From the NCBI RefSeq assembly GCF_003201875.1, contig NZ_QJKD01000010.1:124001-188000 (forward strand): a DNA stretch of 64,000 bases. The letters are read 5' to 3'. The stretch comes from Hungatella effluvii. GTDB taxonomy: Bacteria; Bacillota; Clostridia; Lachnospirales; Lachnospiraceae. The translations under genes and the position numbers were made by a program. This document shows, piece by piece, positions 26,546 through 34,909 of the stretch. The stretch's first letter is position 1, and each line of letters opens with the position of its first letter. The notes below the pieces were generated by a model. It was given only the letters and a program-made list of their open reading frames with translations. It did not search any database and was not told where the DNA came from.

Positions 26546-28076
26546 CTTCTGTACCTCCTTTTCCTTTTACGGATCCGAGCATCATCATTCCCAGTTCCTG
26601 ACGCGTCACGCTCTGTGCGTCCACAACGTCGATGATCTCCCCCTTGAAGATAACCGCAATCCTGTCGCTGACTGAAAGAATCTCGTCCAGCTCCAGGGAG
26701 AAAAGAAGCACGCCTTTTCCCTTGTCCCGCTGCTCCAGCAGTGTTTTCTGAACGAATTCCATGGCACCCACGTCCAGGCCGCGGGTGGGCTGGACCGCAA
26801 TCAGCACATCCGGATCCCTGGAGGCCTCCCTCGCAATGATGATCTTCTGCTGGTTGCCTCCGGACAGCGTACCGGCGTTTACATCGACGCTGGCGCAGCG
26901 GATATCGAACTGCTCCTTCATTTCCTCCGCCGTGTCGTGGATCTTCTTAAAATTCAGCCAGATTCCATTTTTCGCAAACGTTTCATGGTACTGCAGGCCC
27001 AGAATCAGATTATTGGCAATGCTGTATTCCAGAACCAGACCATCCCTGTGCCTGTCCTCCGGGATCAGCCCCAGTCCGTGGTCCTTTCTGTCACGGATTT
27101 TGTCCTTTGTGATGTCTTTGCCATTCATCACGACGCTGCCGCTGTCGGGCGTCAGCTTTCCGCATATGACATTTACCAGTTCCTCCTGGCCGTTGCCGTC
27201 CACGCCTGCGATCCCGAGAACCTCGCCCTTTCTCAGCTCCAGATTGATTGATTTCAGTTTCTTAACCGTTTTGTTGACCGTATAGCTGACATCCCTTACC
27301 TCCAGGATGTTTTCTGCCTTCTCAAACTGGCGGCGGCTGCGCCTTCCAAGGTTTACATCACGGCCCACCATCATTCTGGTCAGCTCGGCCGAATCAGTCT
27401 CCTTCTTTTCCACGGTTCCCACGACTTTTCCCAGCCGGATCACGGTGATCCGGTCGGATATCTTCATCACCTCCGCCAGCTTATGGCTAATGAAGATTAT
27501 GGTCTTTCCTTTTTCCTTCAGCTTCAGCAGGATATCGCAGAATTCATCGATCTCCTGCGGTGTGAGCACCGCCGTCGGCTCATCGAAAATAAGGATTTCC
27601 GCTTCCCGGTAGAGTACCTTCAAAATCTCCACACGCTGCTGTTCCGTAACGGACAAATCCGCCACCTTTTTGCCCGGATCGATCTTCAGCCCATACTGCT
27701 CTGACAGCGCGCCGATCGTTTCCCCGGCCTGTCTCCGGTCCACCTTTAAGGCCGTGCCGATCTCCTGTCCGACGATGATATTTTCCGTTACTGTCAGTTT
27801 CGGGATCAGCATGAAATGCTGATGAACCATTCCGATCTTATGTCTGATGGAATCCTTGGAATTGCTGAATTTAACCGGTTCCCCACGGATCAGCAGTTCC
27901 CCCTCATCTGGCTGGTACAACCCGTATAAGATGTTCATCAGCGTTGATTTTCCTGCCCCGTTTTCTCCGGCAAGCGTATGGATCTCGCCCTTTTCAAAGC
28001 TGATCGATATATGATCATTTGCAACGATTCCCGGGAACCGTTTCGTAATCCCCTTCAGTTCAATGATGCTCCCCAC
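26529..28076 (-). CDS. Nucleoside ABC transporter ATPase, double-domain (YufO/NupA-like)
   Basis: 515 residues with two ABC domains. The first has the Walker A motif GENGAGKST at about 37-45 and Walker B LIFDEPTAVL. The second has a degenerate Walker A (GVDGNGQEE, lacking the GKST) with signature LSGGNQQK and VQPTRGLD. This asymmetric pair is normal for RbsA/YufO-type ATPases. It energises import of nucleosides by the two permeases. Confidence 0.94.
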   Translation of the reverse strand: MGSIIELKGITKRFPGIVANDHISISFEKGEIHTLAGENGAGKSTLMNILYGLYQPDEGELLIRGEPVKFSNSKDSIRHKIGMVHQHFMLIPKLTVTENIIVGQEIGTALKVDRRQAGETIGALSEQYGLKIDPGKKVADLSVTEQQRVEILKVLYREAEILIFDEPTAVLTPQEIDEFCDILLKLKEKGKTIIFISHKLAEVMKISDRITVIRLGKVVGTVEKKETDSAELTRMMVGRDVNLGRRSRRQFEKAENILEVRDVSYTVNKTVKKLKSINLELRKGEVLGIAGVDGNGQEELVNVICGKLTPDSGSVVMNGKDITKDKIRDRKDHGLGLIPEDRHRDGLVLEYSIANNLILGLQYHETFAKNGIWLNFKKIHDTAEEMKEQFDIRCASVDVNAGTLSGGNQQKIIIAREASRDPDVLIAVQPTRGLDVGAMEFVQKTLLEQRDKGKGVLLFSLELDEILSVSDRIAVIFKGEIIDVVDAQSVTRQELGMMMLGSVKGKGGTEVGTAG

Positions 28077-28112
28077 TTAAGGCACCTCCGTTCTCTGATT
28101 TTCGATACACGG

Positions 28113-29237
28113 CTATTTCGCATACTGGTAAGTAAAACTGTTAAATTCTTCTTCGTTGGAAGGAACCTTGATTTCACCGGACTCTACCTTTGCAGTCAGA
28201 TCGGCGATGGTGCTCATCACATCATCAGGGATCTGCTTTAACAGCTCATCATTATTTGTAAATAACAGTTTTACGCCGCCCTCTTTCAAGCCAAGGGACA
28301 TCGGTTCGCTCGTATCGAAGATGCCCGTCTCCTGGTATTCCTTCAGAATGGATAAAATAGCCTGATCTGCCGGTTTTACTACGGAAGCAAGAATCTTATC
28401 TGGCATCTTGTCAAACTGTCCGTTGGCTGCGCCTAAACAGTACGTTCCTTCGCCTGCGTCTTTCGCCGCATTGAAGACACCTAAGTTACATGCGCCGGAA
28501 TACGTTCCGATGATATCCGCGCCCTTGTTGTACATGATCTTTGCGACCTCGCTGCCCTGTCCCACATCGGTGTAGCTGTTGGTAAATGCGGACTGAACCT
28601 CGCATTCAGGATTCACGGCCTTGACGCCTGCGGTAAATCCAAACTGATAGCGGTACTGCAGAGTCTCGCCTACGGCCATAACGGCGCCGACATTGTTAGT
28701 TTTTGTCATCATTCCTGAGAGCGCGCCGCCTAAAAAAGCGGCTTCATTTTCACGGTAAGCAACCGACATAATGTTTCCGCCGCCGTCAATGGCTTCGGCC
28801 AGATACAGGAACTTGACCTCCGGATTCTCAGCCGCCACTTCCAGCATTCCATCCTTATATTCGGAAGACGGTACCATGATAAAGTTGGCGCCCTGGCTGA
28901 TCAGCGTGCGCAGACTGTTTGCAGAATCGGAAATCTCCGGAACCTCCAGCGGAATTCCCTTCACGCCCAGTTCCTTCTCGGCCAGTTCCATTCCAGCGAG
29001 TACGTCATCGTTGTAACTCTGTGTTCCAAACGCGTTGGCAATCATTCCAACGACAAGATCTGATTTCTTTTCCTGTGCGCCCTCTCCGGAGGCCGCTTCC
29101 GATTTTCCGCTTGTTTCCGTTTTTTCTGCTGCCGCAGTGCTTCCGCCTGTCGGCTGGCTGCCCTGACATCCGGTCAGAAGAGACAGCCCCATGCCTGCCG
29201 CCAGTAATGTTGAAACGATCCTTTTGTAATGTCTCAT
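28113..29237 (-). CDS. BMP-family nucleoside-binding lipoprotein
   Basis: 374 residues. The signal peptide ends in the lipobox SLLTGC (Cys24), followed by a Ser/Thr/Gly/Glu linker and the BMP fold (VVGMIANAFGTQSYNDDVLA, ADIIGTYSGACNLGVF). PnrA/BmpA-type proteins bind purine or pyrimidine nucleosides outside the cell. It is the second gene of the operon, 42 bp after the Crp/Fnr-type regulator and 36 bp before the ATPase. Binding-protein genes are often set apart by such gaps for higher expression. Confidence 0.94.
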   Translation of the reverse strand: MRHYKRIVSTLLAAGMGLSLLTGCQGSQPTGGSTAAAEKTETSGKSEAASGEGAQEKKSDLVVGMIANAFGTQSYNDDVLAGMELAEKELGVKGIPLEVPEISDSANSLRTLISQGANFIMVPSSEYKDGMLEVAAENPEVKFLYLAEAIDGGGNIMSVAYRENEAAFLGGALSGMMTKTNNVGAVMAVGETLQYRYQFGFTAGVKAVNPECEVQSAFTNSYTDVGQGSEVAKIMYNKGADIIGTYSGACNLGVFNAAKDAGEGTYCLGAANGQFDKMPDKILASVVKPADQAILSILKEYQETGIFDTSEPMSLGLKEGGVKLLFTNNDELLKQIPDDVMSTIADLTAKVESGEIKVPSNEEEFNSFTYQYAK

Positions 29238-29279
29238 AATCTTTTCTCCTTCTCCTCTTATATAAATGATAAATGTTAA

Positions 29280-30017
29280 TTATATTTTTCCTAATTTTAC
29301 AAGTCTGCGCTTCATCTCTTCCATCTGCGCTTCATTTACTACCAGAACGCCGCCCTTCTGTACCAATAAGAGCCCCTCGTCTTTCAAACTGTTGATCGAA
29401 CGGTACAGCGTCCTCACGCTTACGCTGAGATCTGCAGCAATCACACCGTGGCGCTCCCTGATTATGAGCTGCCTGTCCTTTCGGCTGATCCCGCCTTCGT
29501 TCCATTTGCTTTCAATGTATGCCATTAAATTATTGGAAGCTTTTAAAAATACCATTCGGTCCATCCTCGTATGGTTTCTCTCCACCACTTTGGCGAGATC
29601 CCGAATGACCACCAGGGCCGCCTCTCCGTCCTCCCGGATTTCCTTTAAAAAGTAGTTGCAGTCAATGTAAAGGAGCAGACAGTTTTTTGCAGCAATGATC
29701 TGGGAATAATACTCCTTATCGTTTGACACCAGCTGCGTGATCCCAATAAAAAACGGAGCATTGACCGCCGCAAGCATATTGGTGTTTCCGTCTGTGGAAA
29801 CGCGGGTGAAATGGGCCCCTCCCTTTACAACCATAATAATTGACTGAAGCTTATCCGTCGGCCGGACAATATCCTCTCCCTTCTTCACCGCCCGCATCGT
29901 GATACATGGATTTAAAAACCGGTCCAGTTCATGGGGTTTGACTGCCTGGTCCTGGTTTTCTACGTATGCAACTCGAAAAAGCTCTCTCAGCTGACCAGAT
30001 GTTTTTTCTGTCTTCAT
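29280..30017 (-). CDS. Crp/Fnr-family transcriptional regulator of nucleoside and yjjI genes
   Basis: 245 residues. A cNMP-binding-like beta-roll spans about 25-145 (KGEDIVRPTDKLQSIIMVVK) and a long dimer helix lies at about 145-175. The C-terminal winged helix contains HGVIAADLSVSVRTLYRSI as the helix-turn-helix. The usual Glu at the first DNA-contact position of Crp is replaced here (SVRTLYR). No N-terminal Cys cluster is present, so it is not an Fe-S Fnr. The start at 30017 follows AAAGGA. It heads the nucleoside operon and most likely activates it, its own gene, and yjjI-yjjW through the matching dyads at 30129 and 32705 (inference). The effector may be a nucleoside-derived molecule. Confidence 0.88.
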   Translation of the reverse strand: MKTEKTSGQLRELFRVAYVENQDQAVKPHELDRFLNPCITMRAVKKGEDIVRPTDKLQSIIMVVKGGAHFTRVSTDGNTNMLAAVNAPFFIGITQLVSNDKEYYSQIIAAKNCLLLYIDCNYFLKEIREDGEAALVVIRDLAKVVERNHTRMDRMVFLKASNNLMAYIESKWNEGGISRKDRQLIIRERHGVIAADLSVSVRTLYRSINSLKDEGLLLVQKGGVLVVNEAQMEEMKRRLVKLGKI

Positions 30018-30101
30018 TTTCTGGCTTCCTTTCTGTACCTTTTTGGTCTGCATCATTATATCACAACGAACTGCTTATTTTTTCTTGCTTTCTGTAGCTT
30101 T

Positions 30102-30144
30102 ATCATACACGCCAGTCAATTTTACTGCTATGACACATGTCATA
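30102..30144 (-). promoter_or_regulatory. Activated promoter of the nucleoside operon with Fnr-like dyad
   Basis: The dyad TATGACA-CA-TGTCATA lies at 30129-30144 and a -10 box TATGAT at 30102-30107 (minus strand); there is no good -35. Centre-to-centre distance is 32 bp, placing the dyad near -41.5, the class II activator position. The same geometry occurs before yjjI. Confidence 0.7.
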
Positions 30145-30217
30145 CCTAAGCTATTTTTATATTTTGTATCTTTTTCGTCTTAATTTTTGTGCACTTTGTA
30201 CACAACATAAAGTGTAT

Positions 30218-30269
30218 TAAAAAAGAGGACTTTTCCACGCATAAACTGCGAGGAAAAGTCCCCTTTTTT
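30218..30269 (-). terminator. Intrinsic terminator after yjjW (two-way)
   Basis: A 10-bp stem, GGACTTTTCC paired with GGAAAAGTCC, has T-runs on both strands. It separates yjjW from the nucleoside operon, so the two units are transcribed independently. Confidence 0.88.
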
Positions 30270-30284
30270 CTGTATATCCATGAC

Positions 30285-31115
30285 TCATGTAAGCACAACA
30301 TTCCGATATCCCATCTCGCCGGCCCATGCCGCCAGCTCCCGCATTACCCTGTCTTCAGGCTCCAATGCGCCGCTCAGCCTGCCTCTGACGCCGAAGGGCC
30401 GGAACCGGATCAGCTTGACTCTTACCGTGACCGGGCTTCCCATGAGACCGGCGATCCCTCTCAGCACTTTCTCGTAATCGCTTTCCCCGGAAAGACAGAC
30501 GATGCGAATCTCCTCCAGTTTATTTTTCCTCCAGAGAAGCTCCAGATTTTTTTTTACAACGGCATTGTCTGCGCCTGTCAGCCTCTGGTAAACCTCTGAA
30601 TCCCAGCTCTTCACGTCCAGCATCACGCCGTCGCTAAGCTCCAGCAGTTCCGGATAGAGGGAGAAATCCACCATCCCGTTGCTGTCGATGAGGCAGGATA
30701 AACCAGCTTCTTTGCAGAGGCCGAACAGCTCCTTTAAAAATTCCGGATAGAGGCAGCATTCTCCGCCGGATACCGTAATGCCGCGGATAAACGGCATATT
30801 TCCGGATATCTCCTCAAAGACTTCCTCTGCGCTCATCTCCCGGATCTTAGGAGAAGCATAATTCGGACAGACGGCAATACACCGGTCGCAGGAAACACAT
30901 TTTTTCTCATCCCATGATACCATTTTGCCATTCAGGGCCAGTGCTCCCGCCGGACATCCGTCCACGCAGATACCGCATCCTGTGCATAAATTCTGCGTTT
31001 CCGGATTATGACAGTACGCGCAGGAAATGTTGCAGCCCTGAAGAAACACGGCGGTCCGGCTGCCCGGGCCGTCTACCACACTGACCGGGATGATCTTATT
31101 GACCGGGGCTTTCAC
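30285..31115 (-). CDS. yjjW: Glycyl-radical enzyme activase, YjjW-like
   Basis: 276 residues. The radical-SAM motif CNISCAYC binds the catalytic 4Fe-4S cluster. Two further ferredoxin-type clusters follow (CTGCGICVDGCP and CVSCDRCIAVCP), the layout of glycyl-radical activases with an inserted ferredoxin domain. GGECCLYPEF is the family SAM-binding motif, with the usual second Gly replaced. It starts with GTG, which overlaps the yjjI stop by 4 bp (GTGA), so it is coupled to the enzyme it activates. It would use S-adenosylmethionine to place a radical on the C-terminal glycine of YjjI. Confidence 0.92.
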   Translation of the reverse strand: MKAPVNKIIPVSVVDGPGSRTAVFLQGCNISCAYCHNPETQNLCTGCGICVDGCPAGALALNGKMVSWDEKKCVSCDRCIAVCPNYASPKIREMSAEEVFEEISGNMPFIRGITVSGGECCLYPEFLKELFGLCKEAGLSCLIDSNGMVDFSLYPELLELSDGVMLDVKSWDSEVYQRLTGADNAVVKKNLELLWRKNKLEEIRIVCLSGESDYEKVLRGIAGLMGSPVTVRVKLIRFRPFGVRGRLSGALEPEDRVMRELAAWAGEMGYRNVVLT

Positions 31116-32614
31116 ACCATACGCTCCTTTCGCATCTCCAGGTGATTGGTGTCGTAATTCTTACTGCCAAGCACGGTGGTGTTCTGAAGAACGACGTCGT
31201 GGTTCCTGTATTTTTCCATCTCACTGCGCTTCACAAGGAAGCCGGTAATTCGGACCAAGTCGCTGTCGGACGCATAGAAGCTCATGTATTTGACGCCCAG
31301 CTGGAAGGACCCCTTCACGATATCCACCAGCGCTCCCGGATTCTTCCTGCCCGTGACGGCAAAGGGGAAGATATCGCCCACTCCCGTCGGAAAGTATTCG
31401 TGGAATCTGGCGCTGTGACGCAGGTGATCCAGCAGGTTCTCCGGCTCATCTCCCACAGGAATGCGCACGCCGGAGGTGATTCCCTTGTCGCTGTCTAAGC
31501 CGACCTGGGCGTGAAGAAGGAAATGGCCCTGGCCAATCTCCGAATAAACAGCCGGGAAATCCGCCGCGAACTTCCGAATGATCTCCATAATCTGCAGTCC
31601 CAGTTCATCCGCTTTTTCACTGTGCCCGTACCGCTCTCCCGTATCGGCCATCAGAGCATTGACACATTCCGCCAGTCCAGTCACGCCGAACATTCCCACG
31701 AATTTTTCCCGTTCAATCAGCCCTTCCCGCACCAGGAACGACGACTCGAAAAAGCCGGAGCGCTCCACGAGGAACTTCACCCGCTCATTCATATAGTTTC
31801 CCACCGCCTCCAGGCAGTCAGGAAGCAGCTCCTGTAAGAACTGGTCGACGGACTCCGCGCTCTTGACCAGCTCGGTCAGTGTAATCCTCGACAGCGTGTA
31901 GGCACCGCCGCCCACCGGAAGAATGTTATAACAGCTTGAAATCCCGTATTCACAGGGGTAGGTGGTTCGGTTATCTGCATCGTTGCAGATCGCCGGATTG
32001 GCGCAGGTAAGGGAGGTGGCGACGGCCAGCTCCGCATACTCATCCGGGGTGACCTCCGGATCGTACTTTAAGGTCAGGTTCGGAACGGTATTCTGTAGAT
32101 CCTTTTCCAGCTCCAGAATTATCCGCCCCGCCCTGGTCGGTCTCGATCCCAGATTGGCATGACAGAAGCTGTCTGTAATCGTCCTGTCCAGAAAGATCAG
32201 AAACAGCCTTAATTTTTCCTTCACCGCATCGTCCGCCATCTCCCCGATAAACGGCTCGATCATGGTGTCCAACTCTCCCAGATATACGGGAAATCCTGTG
32301 ATGGAGGGCACATGATGATAGAGGATCTGAAGTCCCGTGAGAAGCTCGTCAAACGTTTTCGGAGGCTCTACCCGCAGGAATTCGCTCCCCTGTTTCACAA
32401 ATTTCTTATAGTCCGGCATGATATACCTTGGGCGGTAGGGGGCATGTCCCTCAAACAAATCATTCAGCGCACCCGTCTCAAAATACTTCCTGGTCTTCGG
32501 CGGAATGTCCAGTACGGAAAGACTGTCTTCCGCTTCCTTTGCCAGTGAAAATACCTTCTGCTCATACGTTAATTCTTTGGATGTGAGCACATCCAGTACC
32601 CGATTCTGTTCCAT
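31112..32614 (-). CDS. yjjI: YjjI-family glycyl-radical enzyme
   Basis: 500 residues, close to the length of E. coli YjjI. The C-terminal glycine motif is VRITGFLVKRS with the radical Gly at about residue 458; it departs from the RVxGY form of PFL-type enzymes. SSCYNILPVGGGAYTLSRI and VGMFGVTGLAECVNALM carry conserved Cys residues and look closer to anaerobic ribonucleotide reductase than to pyruvate formate-lyase. No reaction is known to me for this family. In E. coli yjjI and yjjW lie next to deoCABD; here they lie next to a nucleoside operon and share its putative operator. The start at 32614 follows AAAGGA. Confidence 0.93.
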   Translation of the reverse strand: MEQNRVLDVLTSKELTYEQKVFSLAKEAEDSLSVLDIPPKTRKYFETGALNDLFEGHAPYRPRYIMPDYKKFVKQGSEFLRVEPPKTFDELLTGLQILYHHVPSITGFPVYLGELDTMIEPFIGEMADDAVKEKLRLFLIFLDRTITDSFCHANLGSRPTRAGRIILELEKDLQNTVPNLTLKYDPEVTPDEYAELAVATSLTCANPAICNDADNRTTYPCEYGISSCYNILPVGGGAYTLSRITLTELVKSAESVDQFLQELLPDCLEAVGNYMNERVKFLVERSGFFESSFLVREGLIEREKFVGMFGVTGLAECVNALMADTGERYGHSEKADELGLQIMEIIRKFAADFPAVYSEIGQGHFLLHAQVGLDSDKGITSGVRIPVGDEPENLLDHLRHSARFHEYFPTGVGDIFPFAVTGRKNPGALVDIVKGSFQLGVKYMSFYASDSDLVRITGFLVKRSEMEKYRNHDVVLQNTTVLGSKNYDTNHLEMRKERMV

Positions 32615-32677
32615 ATGATCCTGTCCTTTCTTAAAACTTCTGATTGTTTCCAAACGTTCCATTGACTCGATAGGATC

Positions 32678-32720
32678 ATTATACCATTACCAAACCGGCA
32701 GTAATATGACAGGTGTCACA
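32678..32720 (-). promoter_or_regulatory. Activated promoter of yjjI-yjjW with Fnr-like dyad
   Basis: The dyad TATGACA-GG-TGTCACA lies at 32705-32720. A perfect TATAAT (minus strand, extended by TGG) lies at 32678-32683. The centre-to-centre distance is 32 bp, identical to the nucleoside operon promoter. Confidence 0.75.
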
Positions 32721-32742
32721 TTATAACTGGGATTCGCTAAAA

Positions 32743-32788
32743 CGAAAAACGGCCCCCCGCTCCCGCAATGGGATACGAAGGACCGTTT
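32743..32788 (-). terminator. Intrinsic terminator after the YczE-like gene
   Basis: AAACGGTCC pairs with GGGCCGTTT around a loop and is followed by TTCGTTTT on the minus strand. Confidence 0.72.
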
Positions 32789-32798
32789 CAGCCCGTCT

Positions 32799-33488
32799 CT
32801 ATTTTTCCGGCACCAGGAGAATCTCCTCTTCCTCGCGCACAAAAAGTGCTCTGTGATTTCTGTCAAATTCCGTGATATGGCGGATAAAGAATTTGGAAAT
32901 TCCGCCTACCAGGAAGGCCGCGGCCACTGTGCCTTCTCTGATTCCTTCCACATGTCCCAGACACAGAACGGAAAGGAGAACGGCCGTAAGGACAAGGCTC
33001 ATATCAAAACATGTCTTTACAATACCAAAATCCCAGTTTTTCCGGCGTGATATCGCACGGACGAGGCCTTCTCCCGGAAGAATCAGCACATCGGGCACCA
33101 CCTCCAGCGCTACCCCCAGTCCCAGGGCCGCACATCCGGCGAGAAGCAGAAGGATTTTCTGTACATAAAACACCGGAGTCCAGAATGACAGTACCCACAT
33201 CCAGCCGTCGATACAGGCAGAAAAGATCAGCGTAGCCGGAAGCTGCAGCAGCTGTATCTTTTTAAAGCTGCGCCCCAGAACGAGGCACTCGAAAAGAAAC
33301 AGGATACTGTTCACCGCCAGTACGAAGACTCCCAGGCTGTAAGGAAAGATAAACGTCAGGACATAGGACGGACTCGTAATCGGAGACGTCCCAAGCTCCG
33401 CCTTTGTGATCATACTGATTCCTAAAGCGGCCACAATCATTCCATACAAAAACATCCGGTACTTTTTCATTATCACGTGATGATCCAT
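32799..33488 (-). CDS. YczE/YitT-like integral membrane protein
   Basis: 229 residues with five or six hydrophobic segments. It contains FLYGMIVAALGISMITKAEL and LGVALEVVPDVLILPGEGLV, typical of the YczE/YyaS/YitT group of unknown function. In Bacillus YczE affects antibiotic production by an unknown mechanism. It has its own promoter and terminator, so it is probably a single-gene unit. The first ATG (33488) has AGGAG ten bases upstream; the ATG six codons later has none. Confidence 0.83.
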   Translation of the reverse strand: MDHHVIMKKYRMFLYGMIVAALGISMITKAELGTSPITSPSYVLTFIFPYSLGVFVLAVNSILFLFECLVLGRSFKKIQLLQLPATLIFSACIDGWMWVLSFWTPVFYVQKILLLLAGCAALGLGVALEVVPDVLILPGEGLVRAISRRKNWDFGIVKTCFDMSLVLTAVLLSVLCLGHVEGIREGTVAAAFLVGGISKFFIRHITEFDRNHRALFVREEEEILLVPEK

Positions 33489-33541
33489 GCGCGCATCTCT
33501 CCTAAAAATTATTTTTGTCTTCTAATTTTTTTTGTTATTTT

Positions 33542-33570
33542 ATCATAACACGAAAAAATGCACACTTCAA
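33542..33570 (-). promoter_or_regulatory. Promoter of the YczE-like gene
   Basis: TTGAAG (33565-33570) and TATGAT (33542-33547) are 17 bp apart on the minus strand. A perfect AT-rich dyad, ACCTAAAA-ATA-TTTTAGGT, lies further upstream at 33633-33651 and may be an operator. Confidence 0.6.
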
Positions 33571-33707
33571 TGGACATTGTAGCTTAACATAAGACTGAAA
33601 AATCATCACATTGCACAAAATTATTTTAGATTACCTAAAAATATTTTAGGTTCAAGTCACGAGGCTTTCTTTCTGCGTTTTGCCTCAAACGGCCCGCTCT
33701 GGCAGAT

Positions 33708-34909
33708 TCACAGTGAAATGTCTGTCTCGATAATCCGGGAATACCGGATCAGCGGATACTCGCCGTCGTGGCTTCCGAACCGCTCTCCCGCCTCCTTATC
33801 CCGTCCCGTCAGAATCCGGTTTACCCCTGCTCCGGCCAGCATCCGGACCAGCTCCGTTTCCTCTTCCTCCAGGCAGACCAGCCTCGCGGTCTGAAGCCGC
33901 CCCCGGTCCTTTCTCAGGGTCTTTACGAGTTTCTCCCTGTTCATCGGCTTCACCCAGCAGCTGCCGTACATCAGTGACAGCTGGAGCCCCGGCTCCTCCG
34001 ACAGGGTGACGCTGACGCCGCGTCCCCGGAAGATGCGTTCCCCCGTCATGGCGGACTCCAGTTCCTTCTGGTAGATCCGGATGGTGCTGCAGCCCCGGAA
34101 TCCCACTTCTTTATTCCCATATTTCTCATAGGAATGTTCCAGCATCCTTAAGAAACGGCGGCTGAAATCCACGGCCTCCTGCCCCTCTGCCTCCACATAG
34201 ATTCCCTGGCAGGAGCTGCACAGCAGCTGGCTGGTCCGTACCATGTGATCCGCGATGGCCTGCAGTGCTTCCCTGTTGCTGCGGCCCGCTTCGGTGACAT
34301 AGGAAAAACTGATCCGATGCCCCCACTCGATCAGCTTCGTCCCCGCGGGAGCCAGGCTCCGGATTCCCCGGATGGCCTCGTCGCCGCCCCACGTGCACAC
34401 GCCGTCGGAGAGTATTAAGAGCTTTAAGAGCCTCTCCCGATCCCCGGAGGGAATCCGAAAGGTATAGATATAGTCCGCCAGCACGGGCTCGATACGGATC
34501 AGCTCTTGAAGCAGAAACACCGAAAGCCCGTCGTCTTCGGAAGAGAGCTTCAGTAGATTGATGTTGCCTGCCAGAAGGCCCTCCAGCACACTGTAAGCTC
34601 CGATTCCGGTCATATTGCCGGCGGTCACGTGCATGAGGACGCCCAGAGGCATAAGAAAATGGTTCTGAAGTCCCAAAAGCTCTGTCTTCACCCTTCTCTC
34701 CAGCGTATCCTCCCGCAGGAAAGAAGCCGCCTGACAGATTCTCTCTCTCGTCAGAAGCTTCTCCAGCCCCCGCGCCCGAATCTCGCCGTCATACGCGCCG
34801 CCGGTCAAGAGTCCGGCTAACCGGCCGCAGGCTCTCATTACCACGGTTCTGGAGAGAGGGGGCTTCTCCAGTGCGGCCGCTGTTTTTTTTCCAGATCAAT
34901 GGAATGCAC
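33708..34909 (-). CDS. Acyl-CoA reductase, LuxC-like, with frameshift at an A8 run
   Basis: LuxC family: HVTAGNMTGIGAYSVLEGLL near the N-terminal third, the catalytic-Cys region QLLCSSCQGIYVE and the C-terminal YPLIRYSRIIETDIS. LuxC-type enzymes reduce an enzyme-bound or CoA-bound acyl group to an aldehyde with NADPH. The conserved N-terminal segment (ALEKPPLSRTVVMRACGRL) lies upstream of any good start codon in its own frame; a GTG at 34844 would cut it off. A GTG at 34909 has a full AAAGGAGG site nine bases before it but is in another frame. It joins the luxC frame only by a -1 shift at eight A (34883-34890). This could be a programmed slip, a phase-variable tract, or a sequencing error. 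It is the last gene of the BMP/GGDEF/LuxE operon. Confidence 0.82.

Noticed and set aside
30285..31115. Radical-SAM protein as maturase (anSME) for the two sulfatases
   Set aside because: It has the ferredoxin insert and size of a glycyl-radical activase and is translationally coupled to yjjI, not to a sulfatase gene.
33708..34844. luxC starting at the GTG at 34844
   Set aside because: This would remove a conserved N-terminal segment and has no ribosome site, whereas a good site exists at 34909 in another frame.
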